A stretch of 64,000 bases of DNA from Breznakiella homolactica (GCF_016616095.2 NZ_CP067089.2:1798001-1862000); one strand, 5' to 3'. Positions 36,499 through 46,215 are shown, numbered from the stretch's first letter. The notes: a model not told the origin generated them from the sequence alone. Numbers and translations: made by a program.

Positions 36499-37662
36499 AT
36501 GTTCAATGATTGCATTATTATGGCTGGCGGTTCGGGCACACGGCTGTGGCCTGCGAGCAATTCAAAGACGCCGAAACAATTTCTGACGATCCCCGGATCA
36601 GGGAACTTTTTTAAGGCCGCGGTCGACCGGGCTCTTTCGGTCATAGATATCGAAGGAGACGGAAAAGTCATTATCATTGCCGGTAAAAACCACGTTCCCC
36701 ATGTGTCCGAAACCTGCAGATCTTACAGCCGGGACATCCTCAAACACCTGGTACTCATTCCGGAACCGGAAGCGAAAAATACCGCGCCGGCTATTGTCTG
36801 CGGGGCGCTGTACACGGACTGGATATCCGGAAGGGACAGAACCATTCTGGTGCTCACCAGCGATCATATCATCAACCCCCTGGAGGTGTTCCAGGCGGAC
36901 GCGGCGGCGGCGGCGGCCCTGGCTGAAAAACAGCGGCTGGTGGTCTTCGGGATTCCTCCGTCAAAACCGGAGACCGGGTACGGGTATATAGAAGCCGGGG
37001 ACGGATTGTCGGTATCCGTTGACGCGGAACTGCGGAAGGCCTACGGCGCCGGCGGCGGTCCCAGGGCATTTACGGTTACGTCATTCAAGGAAAAACCCGA
37101 CAAAAAAACCGCGGAGCAGTACCTTGCGTCGGGCCGATATTACTGGAATTCCGGGATGTTCGCTTTTTCGTCCCGGTTTATCCTGGAGGAATTCCGGAAA
37201 AACGCCCCCGAAGTGATTCTTCCCTTCGATAAACTGCGGGCTCCCGATGAACGGTCCTATACGTTTTCCAGCGGTCTCCAGGTTCTGACCACGTGGCTCG
37301 ATCTGGATAAGGCCTATGCGGGAACCGCCGCTATTTCCTTCGATTACGCCATAGCGGAAAAAACAGCCAAACGCGCCATGGTCGCCGGGGCTTTTGACTG
37401 GGTGGATATCGGCAGTTGGGATGAATACGCCGCCCTGACGGGCCGCGGCCGGTCCGAGGTTTATACGGTGGATTCCGGCAACTGTTTCGTGGACTCTGAT
37501 ATACCCGTTGCCCTGGCCGGGGTGGACGGCCTCATCGTGGTGGTCCGTTCCGGAAAAAACGGGGAAACGCCGTCGGTGCTGATCGCTAAAAAAGGCGAAA
37601 GCCAGAAAGTACGGGAAATCAGCGATCAAATCCGCGCCGCCGGCAGGACAGAACTCCTGTAA
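36499..37662 (+). CDS. manC: Mannose-1-phosphate guanylyltransferase
   Basis: 387 residues. Makes GDP-mannose from mannose-1-phosphate and GTP. The nucleotidyltransferase signature is at the N-terminus: MAGGSGTRLWPASNSKTPKQFL (residues 8-29; Asn-Ser replaces the usual Ser-Arg). Others: FGIPPSKPETGYGYIEAG, FKEKPDKKTAEQYLASGRYYWNSGMFAF (about 195-225) and SFDYAIAEK...AGAFDWVDIGSWDEY (about 285-320). It lacks the C-terminal phosphomannose isomerase domain of bifunctional forms, and its length matches monofunctional enzymes. Supplies GDP-mannose for surface polysaccharide. ackA follows 97 bp downstream. Confidence 0.92.
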   Translation: MFNDCIIMAGGSGTRLWPASNSKTPKQFLTIPGSGNFFKAAVDRALSVIDIEGDGKVIIIAGKNHVPHVSETCRSYSRDILKHLVLIPEPEAKNTAPAIVCGALYTDWISGRDRTILVLTSDHIINPLEVFQADAAAAAALAEKQRLVVFGIPPSKPETGYGYIEAGDGLSVSVDAELRKAYGAGGGPRAFTVTSFKEKPDKKTAEQYLASGRYYWNSGMFAFSSRFILEEFRKNAPEVILPFDKLRAPDERSYTFSSGLQVLTTWLDLDKAYAGTAAISFDYAIAEKTAKRAMVAGAFDWVDIGSWDEYAALTGRGRSEVYTVDSGNCFVDSDIPVALAGVDGLIVVVRSGKNGETPSVLIAKKGESQKVREISDQIRAAGRTELL

Positions 37663-37759
37663 CATGCTATACTGCCACCGCTGCGGAGCATTCAGGCAAA
37701 GCGGTTTCAAATAATACAATAATTCCGGCGGAATTGCCGGACACACTCTGGAGGTTTAC

Positions 37760-39097
37760 ATGGTTATTCTGACACTGAACTGCGGCTCATCATCTGCAAA
37801 ATATCAGGTGTACGACTGGGATAGTAAGGATGTTCTTGCGGTAGGTATCGTCGAACGGGTCACCCTGGGTGGTTCTTTTATCAGCCACAACGCCAAGGGA
37901 AAACCCGAATACACCCTCAAGCATGACTGCCCCAATCATACGGAAGCGGTAGACCTCATTATCAAAACCCTGACCGACCCCGAACACGGGGTTATCCACG
38001 ACATGAATGTCATAAAAGCCGTGGGCCACCGGGTACTCCACGGGGGCGACCGCTTTACCAAGTCTGTTGTAGTTGACGCCGCCGCGCTCAAGGTTTTTGA
38101 CGAAGTCCGCGACCTGGGACCGCTGCACATACCCGCCAATATCATGGGCATCGAAGCAGCCCAGAAGGTGCTGCCCAATGTTCCCCACTGCGCGGTAATG
38201 GATACCGCCTGGCACCAGACCATGCCCCCGGAATCTTTCCTGTACGCCGTACCCTACGAATGGTACGAAAAATACTCCGTCCGGCGCTACGGCTTCCACG
38301 GAACGTCCTTCCTGTACACCGCCAAGCGCGCGTCCGTACTTTTAGGCAAGGATCCCTATAAGACCAATCTTATCATCGCCCATCTGGGGAACGGTTCTTC
38401 CATAAACGCGGTTAAGAACGGCTGTTCCTTCGACACCTCCATGGGTCTGACCCCCCTGGAAGGACTCGTCATGGGAACCCGTTCCGGCGACTGCGATCCG
38501 GCAATGCCTTTCTATGTGATGCGCAAGACCGGCATGACCGCCGATGAAATGGAATCCGCCCTGAACAAGAAATCCGGACTCCTGGGTCTGACCGGCAAAT
38601 ATACCGACCGCCGGGATATCCAGGCTGCGGTGGAACAGGGAGACGAACAGGCCCGGCTTGCCCAGGATATAGAAGCCTACCGGGTGCGCAAATACATCGG
38701 ATCCTATATCGCGGCCCTGGGAAGCATCGATGCCCTGGTGCTCACCGCGGGGGTGGGCGAATTCGCATTCTTTATGAGGAAGAAGATCCTTGAAGGCCTC
38801 CAGCCCCTGGGGATAATCTACGATCCCAAAAAGAACGAACTCGCCCGGACCCGGAATGCCGAAACCTGCATCTCCGCACCGGAATCAAAGATTCCGATTT
38901 TCATTATTCCCACGGACGAAGAGCTGGTAATGACCGAAGACGCCTTCGCTCTCATGGCCGGTACCTATGACGTACATACCAATTTCACCTACTCGTTCCA
39001 GAGCAGGGATTACGTAAACAAAGGAAGGGCCGAGGGACTCAAGAAGGATCTTGAAAAAAAACCGGGACTGGCTTCCATAATCGCGGAGCCTAAATAA
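37760..39097 (+). CDS. ackA: Acetate kinase
   Basis: 445 residues. ATP + acetate to acetyl-phosphate, normally run in reverse to make ATP in fermenters. Motifs: [17 protein letters not shown] at the N-terminus, [16 protein letters not shown] (about 88-103), [37 protein letters not shown] (about 148-185), [18 protein letters not shown] and [17 protein letters not shown] (about 225-245), then [14 protein letters not shown]. Slightly longer than the usual 400 residues, with a C-terminal extension ([19 protein letters not shown]). A ribosome site TGGAGG precedes the ATG, and a CCGGC/GCCGG hairpin lies at 37735-37750. The PfkB gene follows 9 bp later. No pta is in this window. Confidence 0.96.
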   Translation: MVILTLNCGSSSAKYQVYDWDSKDVLAVGIVERVTLGGSFISHNAKGKPEYTLKHDCPNHTEAVDLIIKTLTDPEHGVIHDMNVIKAVGHRVLHGGDRFTKSVVVDAAALKVFDEVRDLGPLHIPANIMGIEAAQKVLPNVPHCAVMDTAWHQTMPPESFLYAVPYEWYEKYSVRRYGFHGTSFLYTAKRASVLLGKDPYKTNLIIAHLGNGSSINAVKNGCSFDTSMGLTPLEGLVMGTRSGDCDPAMPFYVMRKTGMTADEMESALNKKSGLLGLTGKYTDRRDIQAAVEQGDEQARLAQDIEAYRVRKYIGSYIAALGSIDALVLTAGVGEFAFFMRKKILEGLQPLGIIYDPKKNELARTRNAETCISAPESKIPIFIIPTDEELVMTEDAFALMAGTYDVHTNFTYSFQSRDYVNKGRAEGLKKDLEKKPGLASIIAEPK

Positions 39098-39106
39098 GGA
39101 AGTATA

Positions 39107-40174
39107 TTGAAAAATCAGGAGGGGGCGGATCTTCTCTGCGTGGGAAACGCCATCATAGACGTATTTTCCCAGGTTGATGAGGAAGTGGACAGTTACCTTC
39201 CCCTGGGGCCGGCGGTCCGGCACGTTTCCTTTGACCAGATAACGGAGATCCTCGTAACCCTTCCGGAACCGGTCTTCAGTTCCGGAGGGGGATCCGCCAA
39301 TGTGGCGAAAATCGCCTCCCTCCTGGGGACCCCGTCCGCTTTTATCGGCGTTGTAGGGTCCCAGCCTTCCGGAAAAAAAGACCATTTCGCAGAGCTGTTT
39401 GAAAAGGAACTGCAGGATGCCGGGGTAATCCTGGAGCTTATCCAGGGGAAAGCACCCACGGGAGCCTGTATAATTCTTCAGAAATCCGACGGGTCCACAA
39501 TAATTACCGCATCGCCCTCAGCCTCCCTGGAACTCACCCCGGAAGACATTCCCGAAGAAGCGATCCGCAGGGCACAGGTCCTGGTGATCGACGGCTACAT
39601 GCTCGGGCGGGAAACCCTGGTGCGCCGGCTCCTGGAAATGGCCGATGAACACGGGACCTCGGTGGCCCTGGATGTGGGGTCCGCGGAGATTGCCAGAACC
39701 TGGGCGCTTACCATTGAAGCCTACTGCCGGGCCTATCCCCTGATTCTGTTCATGAACGAAGCGGAGGCGGAAGCCCTGTACACGGCGCTGCTGGAAAGTC
39801 AGAAGAGGGATGTCCGCCGCCCTGTGGGCATACGGCAGATTGACGCGTTTTCCCGGGAAATGTTTGAATTCTTCCGGGAATTTACCGCCCAGGATATCTT
39901 CCCTATTATTGTTGTGAAACGCGGTCCCAAGGGAGCCGCGGTTTTTGCCGGCGGCAGGATCTACCGGTCCGAGACCCTGGCGGTCATTCCCCTGGAAACC
40001 ACCGGCGCCGGGGATGCTTTCTGCGCGGCTTTTCTCAGCGCCTGGATACGGGAAAAATCCCTGGGCCAGTGCGCGGACATGGGCAACCGGGTGGCCCGGG
40101 AAGTCCTGGACACCCCGGGCACCCGGATCGACAAAAAGAAATTCACCGCCCTGGCCAAAAGTCTGGACTGGTAG
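39107..40174 (+). CDS. PfkB-family carbohydrate/nucleoside kinase
   Basis: 355 residues with a TTG start (AGGAA five bases upstream). Ribokinase fold: DLLCVGNAIIDVFSQVD at the N-terminus, SSGGGSANVAKIASLLGTPSAFIGVVG (PfkB signature 1, about 58-85), PTGACIILQKSDGSTIITASPSAS, VLVIDGYML and the catalytic signature ETTGAGDAFCAAFLSAW (about 300-316, Asp base and anion hole). These features resemble the adenosine/inosine kinase branch, but the substrate is not certain. It follows ackA at 9 bp, so co-transcription is likely. A composite repeat begins about 6 bp after its stop. Confidence 0.85.
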   Translation: MKNQEGADLLCVGNAIIDVFSQVDEEVDSYLPLGPAVRHVSFDQITEILVTLPEPVFSSGGGSANVAKIASLLGTPSAFIGVVGSQPSGKKDHFAELFEKELQDAGVILELIQGKAPTGACIILQKSDGSTIITASPSASLELTPEDIPEEAIRRAQVLVIDGYMLGRETLVRRLLEMADEHGTSVALDVGSAEIARTWALTIEAYCRAYPLILFMNEAEAEALYTALLESQKRDVRRPVGIRQIDAFSREMFEFFREFTAQDIFPIIVVKRGPKGAAVFAGGRIYRSETLAVIPLETTGAGDAFCAAFLSAWIREKSLGQCADMGNRVAREVLDTPGTRIDKKKFTALAKSLDW

Positions 40175-40179
40175 GACCG

Positions 40180-40730
40180 TCCGGAACGGCCGCAGTTTAC
40201 CTCCGGGATAGAATAAAGAAGCATGGTTAATAACGGATCCGGGGGTCCTGTCGGAGTATTACGGGTATGGCTCCTCGTCGGCCTTTGGCCTCGAAAGTCG
40301 CTCATACCCGTAATACTCCGCCACCCCGCGTTACCTTTTTACACCATGATTCTTTGCCTTCTCTCGGCAGGATGGGGACTGCGGCTGTCCCGGTCTTAGG
40401 AGAAGCTGGGTATTGGCGAATTTTTCTGTACAGGGCAGAGCACCCAAGCCGGGGATTGGCTCACCGCTGCCGGGACCCCGTACCGGCGGCCGGCTTCCGA
40501 TACGGCCATAACACCATCCCGGAAACAGCCACCGCGATCCAAAACCACATCAAGGCCAGAACACCTGCATTTTTTCCGAAAGCAGCAAAGAAGCACGGCG
40601 TGAACAGGCAGCGCCGGGTGTCGTATGAAAAGAAATTCCGTCATACGGGATTTTTTTCATACGACGGGCCCCGCGGACTGCATCTCTCCATGCTTCTTTG
40701 CCGGGTATCATGCATAATGCAGGTGTTCTG
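40180..40730. repeat. Composite hairpin repeat C5 (class beta)
   Basis: Begins 6 bp after the PfkB-type gene and ends 3 bp before the DJ-1 gene stop. Hairpin 1 (reverse): outer arms AAAGAAGCATGGT/ACCATGATTCTTT (40215-40227, 40343-40355), inner stem of 17 perfect bp (40252-40268 with 40304-40320), core GGCC-TTT-GGCC. The beta spacer holds GGGGACTGCGGCTGTCCCGG and GCTGGGTATTGGC. Hairpin 2 (forward, type B): outermost arms AGAACACCTGCAT/ATGCAGGTGTTCT, inner arms GTCGTATGAAAA/TTTTCATACGAC (40620-40631, 40654-40665). Confidence 0.87.
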
Positions 40731-40732
40731 GG

Positions 40733-41308
40733 TTACACCCGTACCAGAGTCGCGGACACAACCGCGGCGGCTTTGTCCGGGCCCGCCAGAATTTCCGCCA
40801 TTGTGACGGCCCATTCGGCGGCCGTTCCCGGGCCACGGCTGGTCACAATAGTGCCGTCGGTTACGACCCGGTCTTCCGACCATTGGGCACCGGTTACACT
40901 GCCTTCCATCCCCGGGAAACAGGTAAACCGACGCCCCTGGAGTATTCCCAATGGCGCCAAAACCACCGCCGGGGACGCGCAGATCGCCGAAACCAGTTTT
41001 CCCTTGGCTGCCATATCCTTAATAAACCCGCAGGCATCTCCGGAAGCCGCAATATTCGAGGCCCCGGGCATACCCCCCGGTATAAGTACCCCGTCCCACC
41101 CGGAAGGAACGAGGCGGCCTTCTTTTTTCAGGTCTTCCAGCGTGGAATCCGCCTGTACGGAAATCCCCCGGGCGCCGGTAACCAGCAGATCCTCGCCTAC
41201 CGCGGCGATATGTACGGCAACTCCTGCCCTCCGGAGATAATCAACGGGGGTCACCGCCTCAACTTCCTCAAACCCCTGGGCCAGAAAAAGCACCACATTT
41301 TTTTCCAT
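40733..41308 (-). CDS. DJ-1/PfpI family protein
   Basis: 191 residues. Glutamine amidotransferase-like fold of the DJ-1 subgroup: VVLFLAQGFEEVEAVTPVDYLRRAGV (residues 5-30, with the conserved Glu of the EEVE box), GVLIPGGMPGA (about 70), and the nucleophile elbow VSAICASPAVVLAPLGIL (Cys near 107), then VTSRGPGTAAEWAVTMAEIL. Best matches in concept are YajL/ThiJ-like proteins, proposed as protein or nucleotide deglycases or chaperones under oxidative stress. Monocistronic and converging with the PfkB gene across a composite repeat. Confidence 0.9.
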   Translation of the reverse strand: MEKNVVLFLAQGFEEVEAVTPVDYLRRAGVAVHIAAVGEDLLVTGARGISVQADSTLEDLKKEGRLVPSGWDGVLIPGGMPGASNIAASGDACGFIKDMAAKGKLVSAICASPAVVLAPLGILQGRRFTCFPGMEGSVTGAQWSEDRVVTDGTIVTSRGPGTAAEWAVTMAEILAGPDKAAAVVSATLVRV

Positions 41309-41363
41309 TTTTTATAACTCCTTAATTCAAAAGATTGTAAAACCTTTCCTTACTAGTATATAC

Positions 41364-41392
41364 TTGCCTTCAATGGTTTCCTACCGTACAAT
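41364..41392 (+). promoter_or_regulatory. Sigma-70-type promoter for the two-component pair
   Basis: -35 TTGCCT (41364-41369), 17-bp spacer, -10 TACAAT (41387-41392), about 29 bp before the ATG at 41421. CGGAG six bases before the ATG is the ribosome site. Confidence 0.65.
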
Positions 41393-41420
41393 TTAGGAAC
41401 AATACAAAACGGAGTTTTTC

Positions 41421-42698
41421 ATGAAACATGTTCTTGTAATTGATGAATCACCTTTATTTCGTGAATACCTGCGGATAAAACTATCCGACAACGGCCTCGA
41501 AGTCAGTACCGCCATCAATGTCCTGGACGGCATTTCAAAAGTAAGGACCCTTACCCCTGACCTGATTATCATGGATTTTAACCTCAGCAAAGGCCGTCAG
41601 GATGCTTTTGAAATTCTCAAAGAAAAGAAAAACAACCCCAATACAACGAAAATACCGGTCATCATCATGTCTCAGCGGATCGACCAGAAACGGATCATCG
41701 AGCTGGTACCGTATAATGTAAAAAAGGTCTTTACCAAACCCATAAAAATCGACGCCCTCTTCGCCACCCTGGCGGAACTCCTGGAAGTCCAGTTCGAAGT
41801 GGATGAAACTCCGGGAATTGTGGAAGTCCACGTCAACGATGATATCGTTTTTATCGAAATCGCCCAGGGGCTTAACCGGGACAAACTGGATCTGCTCCGG
41901 TTCAAGATAATAGAGCTTATTGAACTGTACCAGATCCGGGTACCCAAGGTAATCGTAATGCTGAGCGACATAACCCTCACCTTTGCGGACGGACCAAATA
42001 TCCAGAAACTGCTTGATACGGTTATCCAGGCTTCCCGGGCGCGGCACAAAAACATACGGATCCTGACCCGGGATAGTTTCGTAAAAAAATTCGTTCAGAG
42101 CCAGAAGGAGTATGCGGATATCGAAGTGGTGACCAATCTCCAGTACGCCCTGGACGGTCTCCTGTCCGAGCTGGACCGGAACATGGAATTCGGGGAGAAA
42201 AAGGCTGAAATAATCGGGGACAAAGTACTGTCCGCGGAACACAGCCAGATGCCCGAAGCCATGCAGCTCCGTTTCGACGCGGAAACCAAGGCAAAGCCCC
42301 TGGATATGGAAGAAATCCAGAATATTGCCGCCAACATCCGGATCGCCGCGGTGGATGACGATTTTGTCATCCAGGAACTCATCAGAACTACCTTCGAAAA
42401 AGCAGGGGCCCAGGTTTCAGTCTTTTCCGACGGATCCGAATATCTCGCGGCGCTGGAGAATGAAACCTTTGACCTGGTGTTTCTCGATCTCATGATGCCC
42501 AATATCGATGGGTTCGAGGTACTCCAGACCCTGCGGTACAAAGATATCCGGCAGCCGGTTATCGTACTGTCCGCGGTGACCCAGCGGGATACGGTTATCA
42601 AGGCCTTCCAGATGGGGGTAAAAAGCTATCTGGTAAAACCCCTGAAGCCGGATGACATTCTGAAAAAATCCATGGAAATCCTCAGGACTAATTTTTAG
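41421..42698 (+). CDS. Dual-receiver response regulator with central STAS-like region
   Basis: 425 residues. Receiver 1 (about 1-130): VLVIDESPLFREYL, phospho-acceptor Asp in LIIMDFNLS (about 52), and VFTKPIK with the conserved Lys. A central region (about 135-265) with EVHVNDDIVFIEIAQGL... and VIVMLSDITLTFADGPNIQKLLDTVI resembles a STAS-type alpha/beta module; this is weak inference. Receiver 2 (about 305-425): IAAVDDDFVIQELI, LVFLDLMMPNIDGFEVL, VLSAVTQ and YLVKPLKP. There is no DNA-binding output domain, so it probably works through phosphotransfer or protein contacts. The hybrid kinase starts 1 bp after its stop, so they are a functional pair. Confidence 0.85.
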   Translation: MKHVLVIDESPLFREYLRIKLSDNGLEVSTAINVLDGISKVRTLTPDLIIMDFNLSKGRQDAFEILKEKKNNPNTTKIPVIIMSQRIDQKRIIELVPYNVKKVFTKPIKIDALFATLAELLEVQFEVDETPGIVEVHVNDDIVFIEIAQGLNRDKLDLLRFKIIELIELYQIRVPKVIVMLSDITLTFADGPNIQKLLDTVIQASRARHKNIRILTRDSFVKKFVQSQKEYADIEVVTNLQYALDGLLSELDRNMEFGEKKAEIIGDKVLSAEHSQMPEAMQLRFDAETKAKPLDMEEIQNIAANIRIAAVDDDFVIQELIRTTFEKAGAQVSVFSDGSEYLAALENETFDLVFLDLMMPNIDGFEVLQTLRYKDIRQPVIVLSAVTQRDTVIKAFQMGVKSYLVKPLKPDDILKKSMEILRTNF

Positions 42699-42699
42699 C

Positions 42700-45156
42700 A
42701 TGGCCAAGGAAAGCGGCAGGATTGCCAGCCCGTATTACCGTTTTTTCAAAGAGTCGGGAGCGGCTCTGGCCGTAGCGGACAAAGACGGCCGAATCATAGC
42801 CACAAATCCCGTTTTTAACCATCTCCTTAAAACCCTTTCCGGAAAGGATACTGCCTCACTGGAAGTTCCGCTCCAGGATTTTCTGGCCCTCCGGGAAACC
42901 CCGGAAGCCTACGAGAAATTTTCTAAAGTCCTGACGGGGACAGCGCGGTCAATTCTTCTGGAAACTCCGTACCGCAATGAGCCGGGGGAACTGCACTGGC
43001 TGAGAATCAAGGCGTGGACCATACGGGAAATGAGCGGTACCGAGGATAAATTCCAGGGGCCGTTTATCGGAATCAGTCTGGAGGACCAGACCAAGGAACG
43101 TCTGGAGGAACGCCGGCTCCAGGCGGATAAGGAAATCGCGGAACGGGGCATGGAGGCAAAGAGCCAGTTTCTGGCGAATATGAGCCACGAGATCCGGACG
43201 CCTATCCAGACAATTCTCGGCATGACGGAACTGCTCCAGGACACAAAACTCGACAGGGAACAGACGGAATACACCAGACAGGTAAAATTCTCGGCGGAGG
43301 TGCTCCTGTCGCTCATCAACGATATTCTGGATTACTCCAAGATCGAAGCCGGCAAGATGGAACTGGAGAATATCGAATTTGACCTGGAACAGACCATAGA
43401 GCAGGCGGTGGAAATGATCGCCATGGAAGCCCATAAGAAGGGCCTGGAAATGATCGTGGACATACCGCCGGCGGCGGATATTCTGGTCCGGGGAGATCCG
43501 AATAAATTCCGGCAGATCGTTATCAACCTGGTAAAAAACGCGGTTAAATTCACCAAAGAAGGGAGCATTACTATTTCCGCCCGGCTCGGCGAAACGGACG
43601 GGAAAGAATCGGTTACGGTGGCCATTGCCGACACCGGAATCGGCATTTCCGAGGAAAAACGGGCAGGACTGTTCACCACCTTTTTCCAGGGGGATCCGTC
43701 AAATACGCGGCAGTTCGGGGGAACCGGTCTGGGGCTCGCGATTTCCCGCAACCTGGTGGAACTCATGCAGGGAAAGATCGAAATGGTCCCCAACGAAGGC
43801 GGCGGATCCATATTCCGGTTTACCGTTCCCCTGAAACGGGCGGGAGACCAGAAAACCCCCAAAAGTCCCGCGGAACTCAAGGAAGACCGGGTCCTGGTGG
43901 TGGACGACCATCCAAACGCGGGCCACATTATCAGCACATACCTGCGGGATATCGGATACGTAAATATTGAACGGGCATCCTCCGGGGAGGAAGCCCTCCA
44001 CGTTATGCGGGCCGCCGCCGCCAACGGATGGCCCTTCACGCTGTGTTTTATCGATATGGACATGCCCCAGATGGACGGCTGGCGGCTGGCCGCTGAAATC
44101 AACAACAACAAGGAAATCAACCAGGCGCGGCTGGTGCTGATGGTTCCCCACGGTCTTTTGGGAGCCGACGCCAAGATGACCCTCCTCCAGTGGTTCAACG
44201 GGTATATAAACAAACCTATCCGCCGGCGTGATCTTGAGGAAACCATCAAATCCGTTACCGCGGAGTCCGAGATTGACCTGGAGCAGGTTCCGGAGAACGG
44301 TGACCCAGGGAGTTTATACAGGAGCCAGATCCCGGAAACAGCCCCGGAGACGGTTCCGGCGGAAAGCGAACGGGATAAGCCCCTGATCCTCATTGTGGAG
44401 GATCATCCGGTCAACCAGAAGCTTTTCTCCATGATCATGGACAAGCTGGGTTATCCGTCAATCCTTGCGGATGACGGTCTGGATGCCCTGGAAAAAGCCG
44501 CGGACAATCCCGTTTCCCTAATATTTATGGATATCCAGATGCCCCGGATGAATGGCTACGAAGCGACCCGGACCCTCCGGGAACGGGGCTTCAAAATACC
44601 CATTATCGCGGTTACCGCCAGCGCGCTTTCGGATGAGCGGGACCGGTGCCTGCGGGTGGGAATAGACGATGTTCTGGTAAAACCTTCCAAAAGAAAGGAT
44701 ATCGAAGCCATGCTGAAAAAATGGATCGATATCGGCGCGGAAATCGTCTACCGGGGGATAGAACCGGACCGGCCTGCCCCGTCAGCGGCGGAATCCGCCC
44801 CGGAACAGGTTCCGGCGGCGCCTGTTTTCGACAGCCGGGAAGCGCTGGAGACCTTTTTCGACAACCAGGAAACCCTTATGTCCCTGCTTGCCCGTTTTAT
44901 TGAACGTACGGAAAAGCAGCTGGCCGGAATCCCGGACAGCATCAAACAGGGCGATTGGGAAACCGGGCGGCGGGAGGCTCATACGATAAAGGGCAGCGCC
45001 CTTACCCTGGCGGCGAAGGAGCTCGGCCAGGCAGCGGCCAGGCTTGAAATAGCCTTTAAAAAAGAGGATCCCGCGGAAGTTACCGAGACGTACCCCCCGG
45101 TAATGGCCGCCTTCCGCCGGTTCAAAGCCGAAGCGGAAATATTTATCAAACCGTAA
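42700..45156 (+). CDS. Hybrid sensor histidine kinase (PAS-HisKA-HATPase-REC-REC-Hpt)
   Basis: 818 residues, no transmembrane segment, so a cytoplasmic sensor. A PAS-like region (about 10-130), coiled coil, HisKA with the phospho-His in FLANMSHEIRTPIQTILGMTELLQ (about 165), HATPase with NLVKNAVKF (N box), IADTGIGISEE (G1) and FGGTGLGLAIS (G2). REC1 (about 395-520): VVDDHPNAGHI, CFIDMDMPQMDGW; the Ser/Thr switch position is replaced in LVLMVPHG. REC2 (about 565-680): LIVEDHPVNQKL, LIFMDIQMPRMNGYEA, VTASALS, VLVKPSK. The C-terminal Hpt domain (about 730-818) has AHTIKGSALTLA with its phospho-His. A full phosphorelay in one chain. Coupled to the dual-receiver protein upstream. Confidence 0.92.
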   Translation: MAKESGRIASPYYRFFKESGAALAVADKDGRIIATNPVFNHLLKTLSGKDTASLEVPLQDFLALRETPEAYEKFSKVLTGTARSILLETPYRNEPGELHWLRIKAWTIREMSGTEDKFQGPFIGISLEDQTKERLEERRLQADKEIAERGMEAKSQFLANMSHEIRTPIQTILGMTELLQDTKLDREQTEYTRQVKFSAEVLLSLINDILDYSKIEAGKMELENIEFDLEQTIEQAVEMIAMEAHKKGLEMIVDIPPAADILVRGDPNKFRQIVINLVKNAVKFTKEGSITISARLGETDGKESVTVAIADTGIGISEEKRAGLFTTFFQGDPSNTRQFGGTGLGLAISRNLVELMQGKIEMVPNEGGGSIFRFTVPLKRAGDQKTPKSPAELKEDRVLVVDDHPNAGHIISTYLRDIGYVNIERASSGEEALHVMRAAAANGWPFTLCFIDMDMPQMDGWRLAAEINNNKEINQARLVLMVPHGLLGADAKMTLLQWFNGYINKPIRRRDLEETIKSVTAESEIDLEQVPENGDPGSLYRSQIPETAPETVPAESERDKPLILIVEDHPVNQKLFSMIMDKLGYPSILADDGLDALEKAADNPVSLIFMDIQMPRMNGYEATRTLRERGFKIPIIAVTASALSDERDRCLRVGIDDVLVKPSKRKDIEAMLKKWIDIGAEIVYRGIEPDRPAPSAAESAPEQVPAAPVFDSREALETFFDNQETLMSLLARFIERTEKQLAGIPDSIKQGDWETGRREAHTIKGSALTLAAKELGQAAARLEIAFKKEDPAEVTETYPPVMAAFRRFKAEAEIFIKP

Positions 45157-45318
45157 CGGAAAGCACCCGACGGTAATGGTAACACCGGGTGTCATACAAG
45201 AATGGGAATGAGCGACTTTCGAGGCCGCAGGCCGACGAGGAGCCATTCCCATTCTTGTATGACAGGACCCGCGGACTCGGTACCGCCGGGTGCTTTCCGG
45301 CTTGTCAGACTCTGTGCT
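45154..45318. repeat. Single hairpin element C7 (class alpha type, no partner)
   Basis: One forward hairpin: outer arms CGGAAAGCACCCG/CGGGTGCTTTCCG (45157-45169, 45287-45299), flanks GGTAACACCGGGTG and CAGGACCCGCGG, inner stem of 20 perfect bp (45190-45209 with 45245-45264), core GGCC-GCA-GGCC, then CTTGTCAGACTCTGTGCT. It starts at the stop codon of the kinase gene and ends about 10 bp before the next ATG. Confidence 0.87.
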
Positions 45319-45328
45319 ACCATAGCCC

Positions 45329-46195
45329 ATGCGTTATTCAAACCTGCATACCCATTCGCTTTTCTGCGACGGGACCGATTCAATAGAAACTTTATGCGAA
45401 AAAGCCGCTGAAAAGGGCTTTGAGATTTTGGGGTTCAGCTCCCACGCGCCCCTGCCAAAAACCAGCGGACTTATTTCGGATTGGCACATGCCGGAGGAAA
45501 AACTGCCGGAATATATTGACACGGTCAGGAAGGCGCGGCAGCGGTGGAACGGCAAACTGAAGGTATTTCTCGGCCTGGAGGTTGATTATATCCGGGGGAT
45601 CATGGGACCCGCGGATCCGATTTACCGCAGCCTCGGGCTCGACTATATCATAGGCGCCGTGCATTACGTCCGTCCGCCCCGGGGGGAGCCTTTTACCGTT
45701 GACGGGCCGCCCCGGGAGCTTGATCGGGACGTTGCATCGGGTTTCGGCGGCGACGGCAGCGCCCTGATGGAAGCGTACTGGAACGCCCTGGGGGAAATGA
45801 TTGCCGCCGGAGGATTCAATATCATAGCGCATCTGGATCTGATCAAAAAAAACAACGTCGGAAACCGGTATTTTTCGCCGGAAAGTCCGCTGTACCGGAG
45901 CCATACGGACAATATCTGCCGGGCCGTGGCCCGTTCCGGTCTTCTAGTGGAGGTAAACACCGGAGGCTGGAACCGCGGCGCCATTGCCGAGGTATATCCT
46001 TCCGGTGCTATTCTGGCGGAACTGCGCAGGGAAAAGGCCCCGGTTCTGATAAACTCCGACGCCCACGCCCACAAAGACCTTGACGGCCACTACCGGGAAG
46101 CCCGGGAGGAACTTCTCCGGGCAGGCTATACCGGTGTTATGCGGCTTTCTGAGAATAAAAACGGGATGATTGAATGGGCTGAAGACAGCCTGTAA
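45329..46195 (+). CDS. PHP-domain histidinol-phosphatase-type phosphoesterase
   Basis: 288 residues. PHP fold with metal-binding motifs NLHTHSLFCDGTDSIE (residues 5-19), GFSSHAPLP (about 35-43), LGLEVDYIRG (about 78), GAVHYV (about 112), IIAHLDLIKK (about 166) and VLINSDAHAHKDLDGHY (about 245-260). This is the pattern of HisK-type histidinol-phosphate phosphatases (last-but-one step of histidine synthesis), but the family also includes other phosphoesterases and no other his genes are in the window. No clear ribosome site: the ATG lies 10 bp after a hairpin element that separates it from the kinase gene. Confidence 0.8.
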   Translation: MRYSNLHTHSLFCDGTDSIETLCEKAAEKGFEILGFSSHAPLPKTSGLISDWHMPEEKLPEYIDTVRKARQRWNGKLKVFLGLEVDYIRGIMGPADPIYRSLGLDYIIGAVHYVRPPRGEPFTVDGPPRELDRDVASGFGGDGSALMEAYWNALGEMIAAGGFNIIAHLDLIKKNNVGNRYFSPESPLYRSHTDNICRAVARSGLLVEVNTGGWNRGAIAEVYPSGAILAELRREKAPVLINSDAHAHKDLDGHYREAREELLRAGYTGVMRLSENKNGMIEWAEDSL

Positions 46196-46215
46196 AACGC
46201 CGGACCGGCTTTAAA

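Noticed and set aside
22158..45330. Many short open frames with MSDFRGRRPLRSH or, on the other strand, MAPQRPAASKVAH
   Set aside because: They are translations of the hairpin core in both directions. Frames break outside the core, flanking sequence is palindromic, and loop changes do not behave like codon changes.
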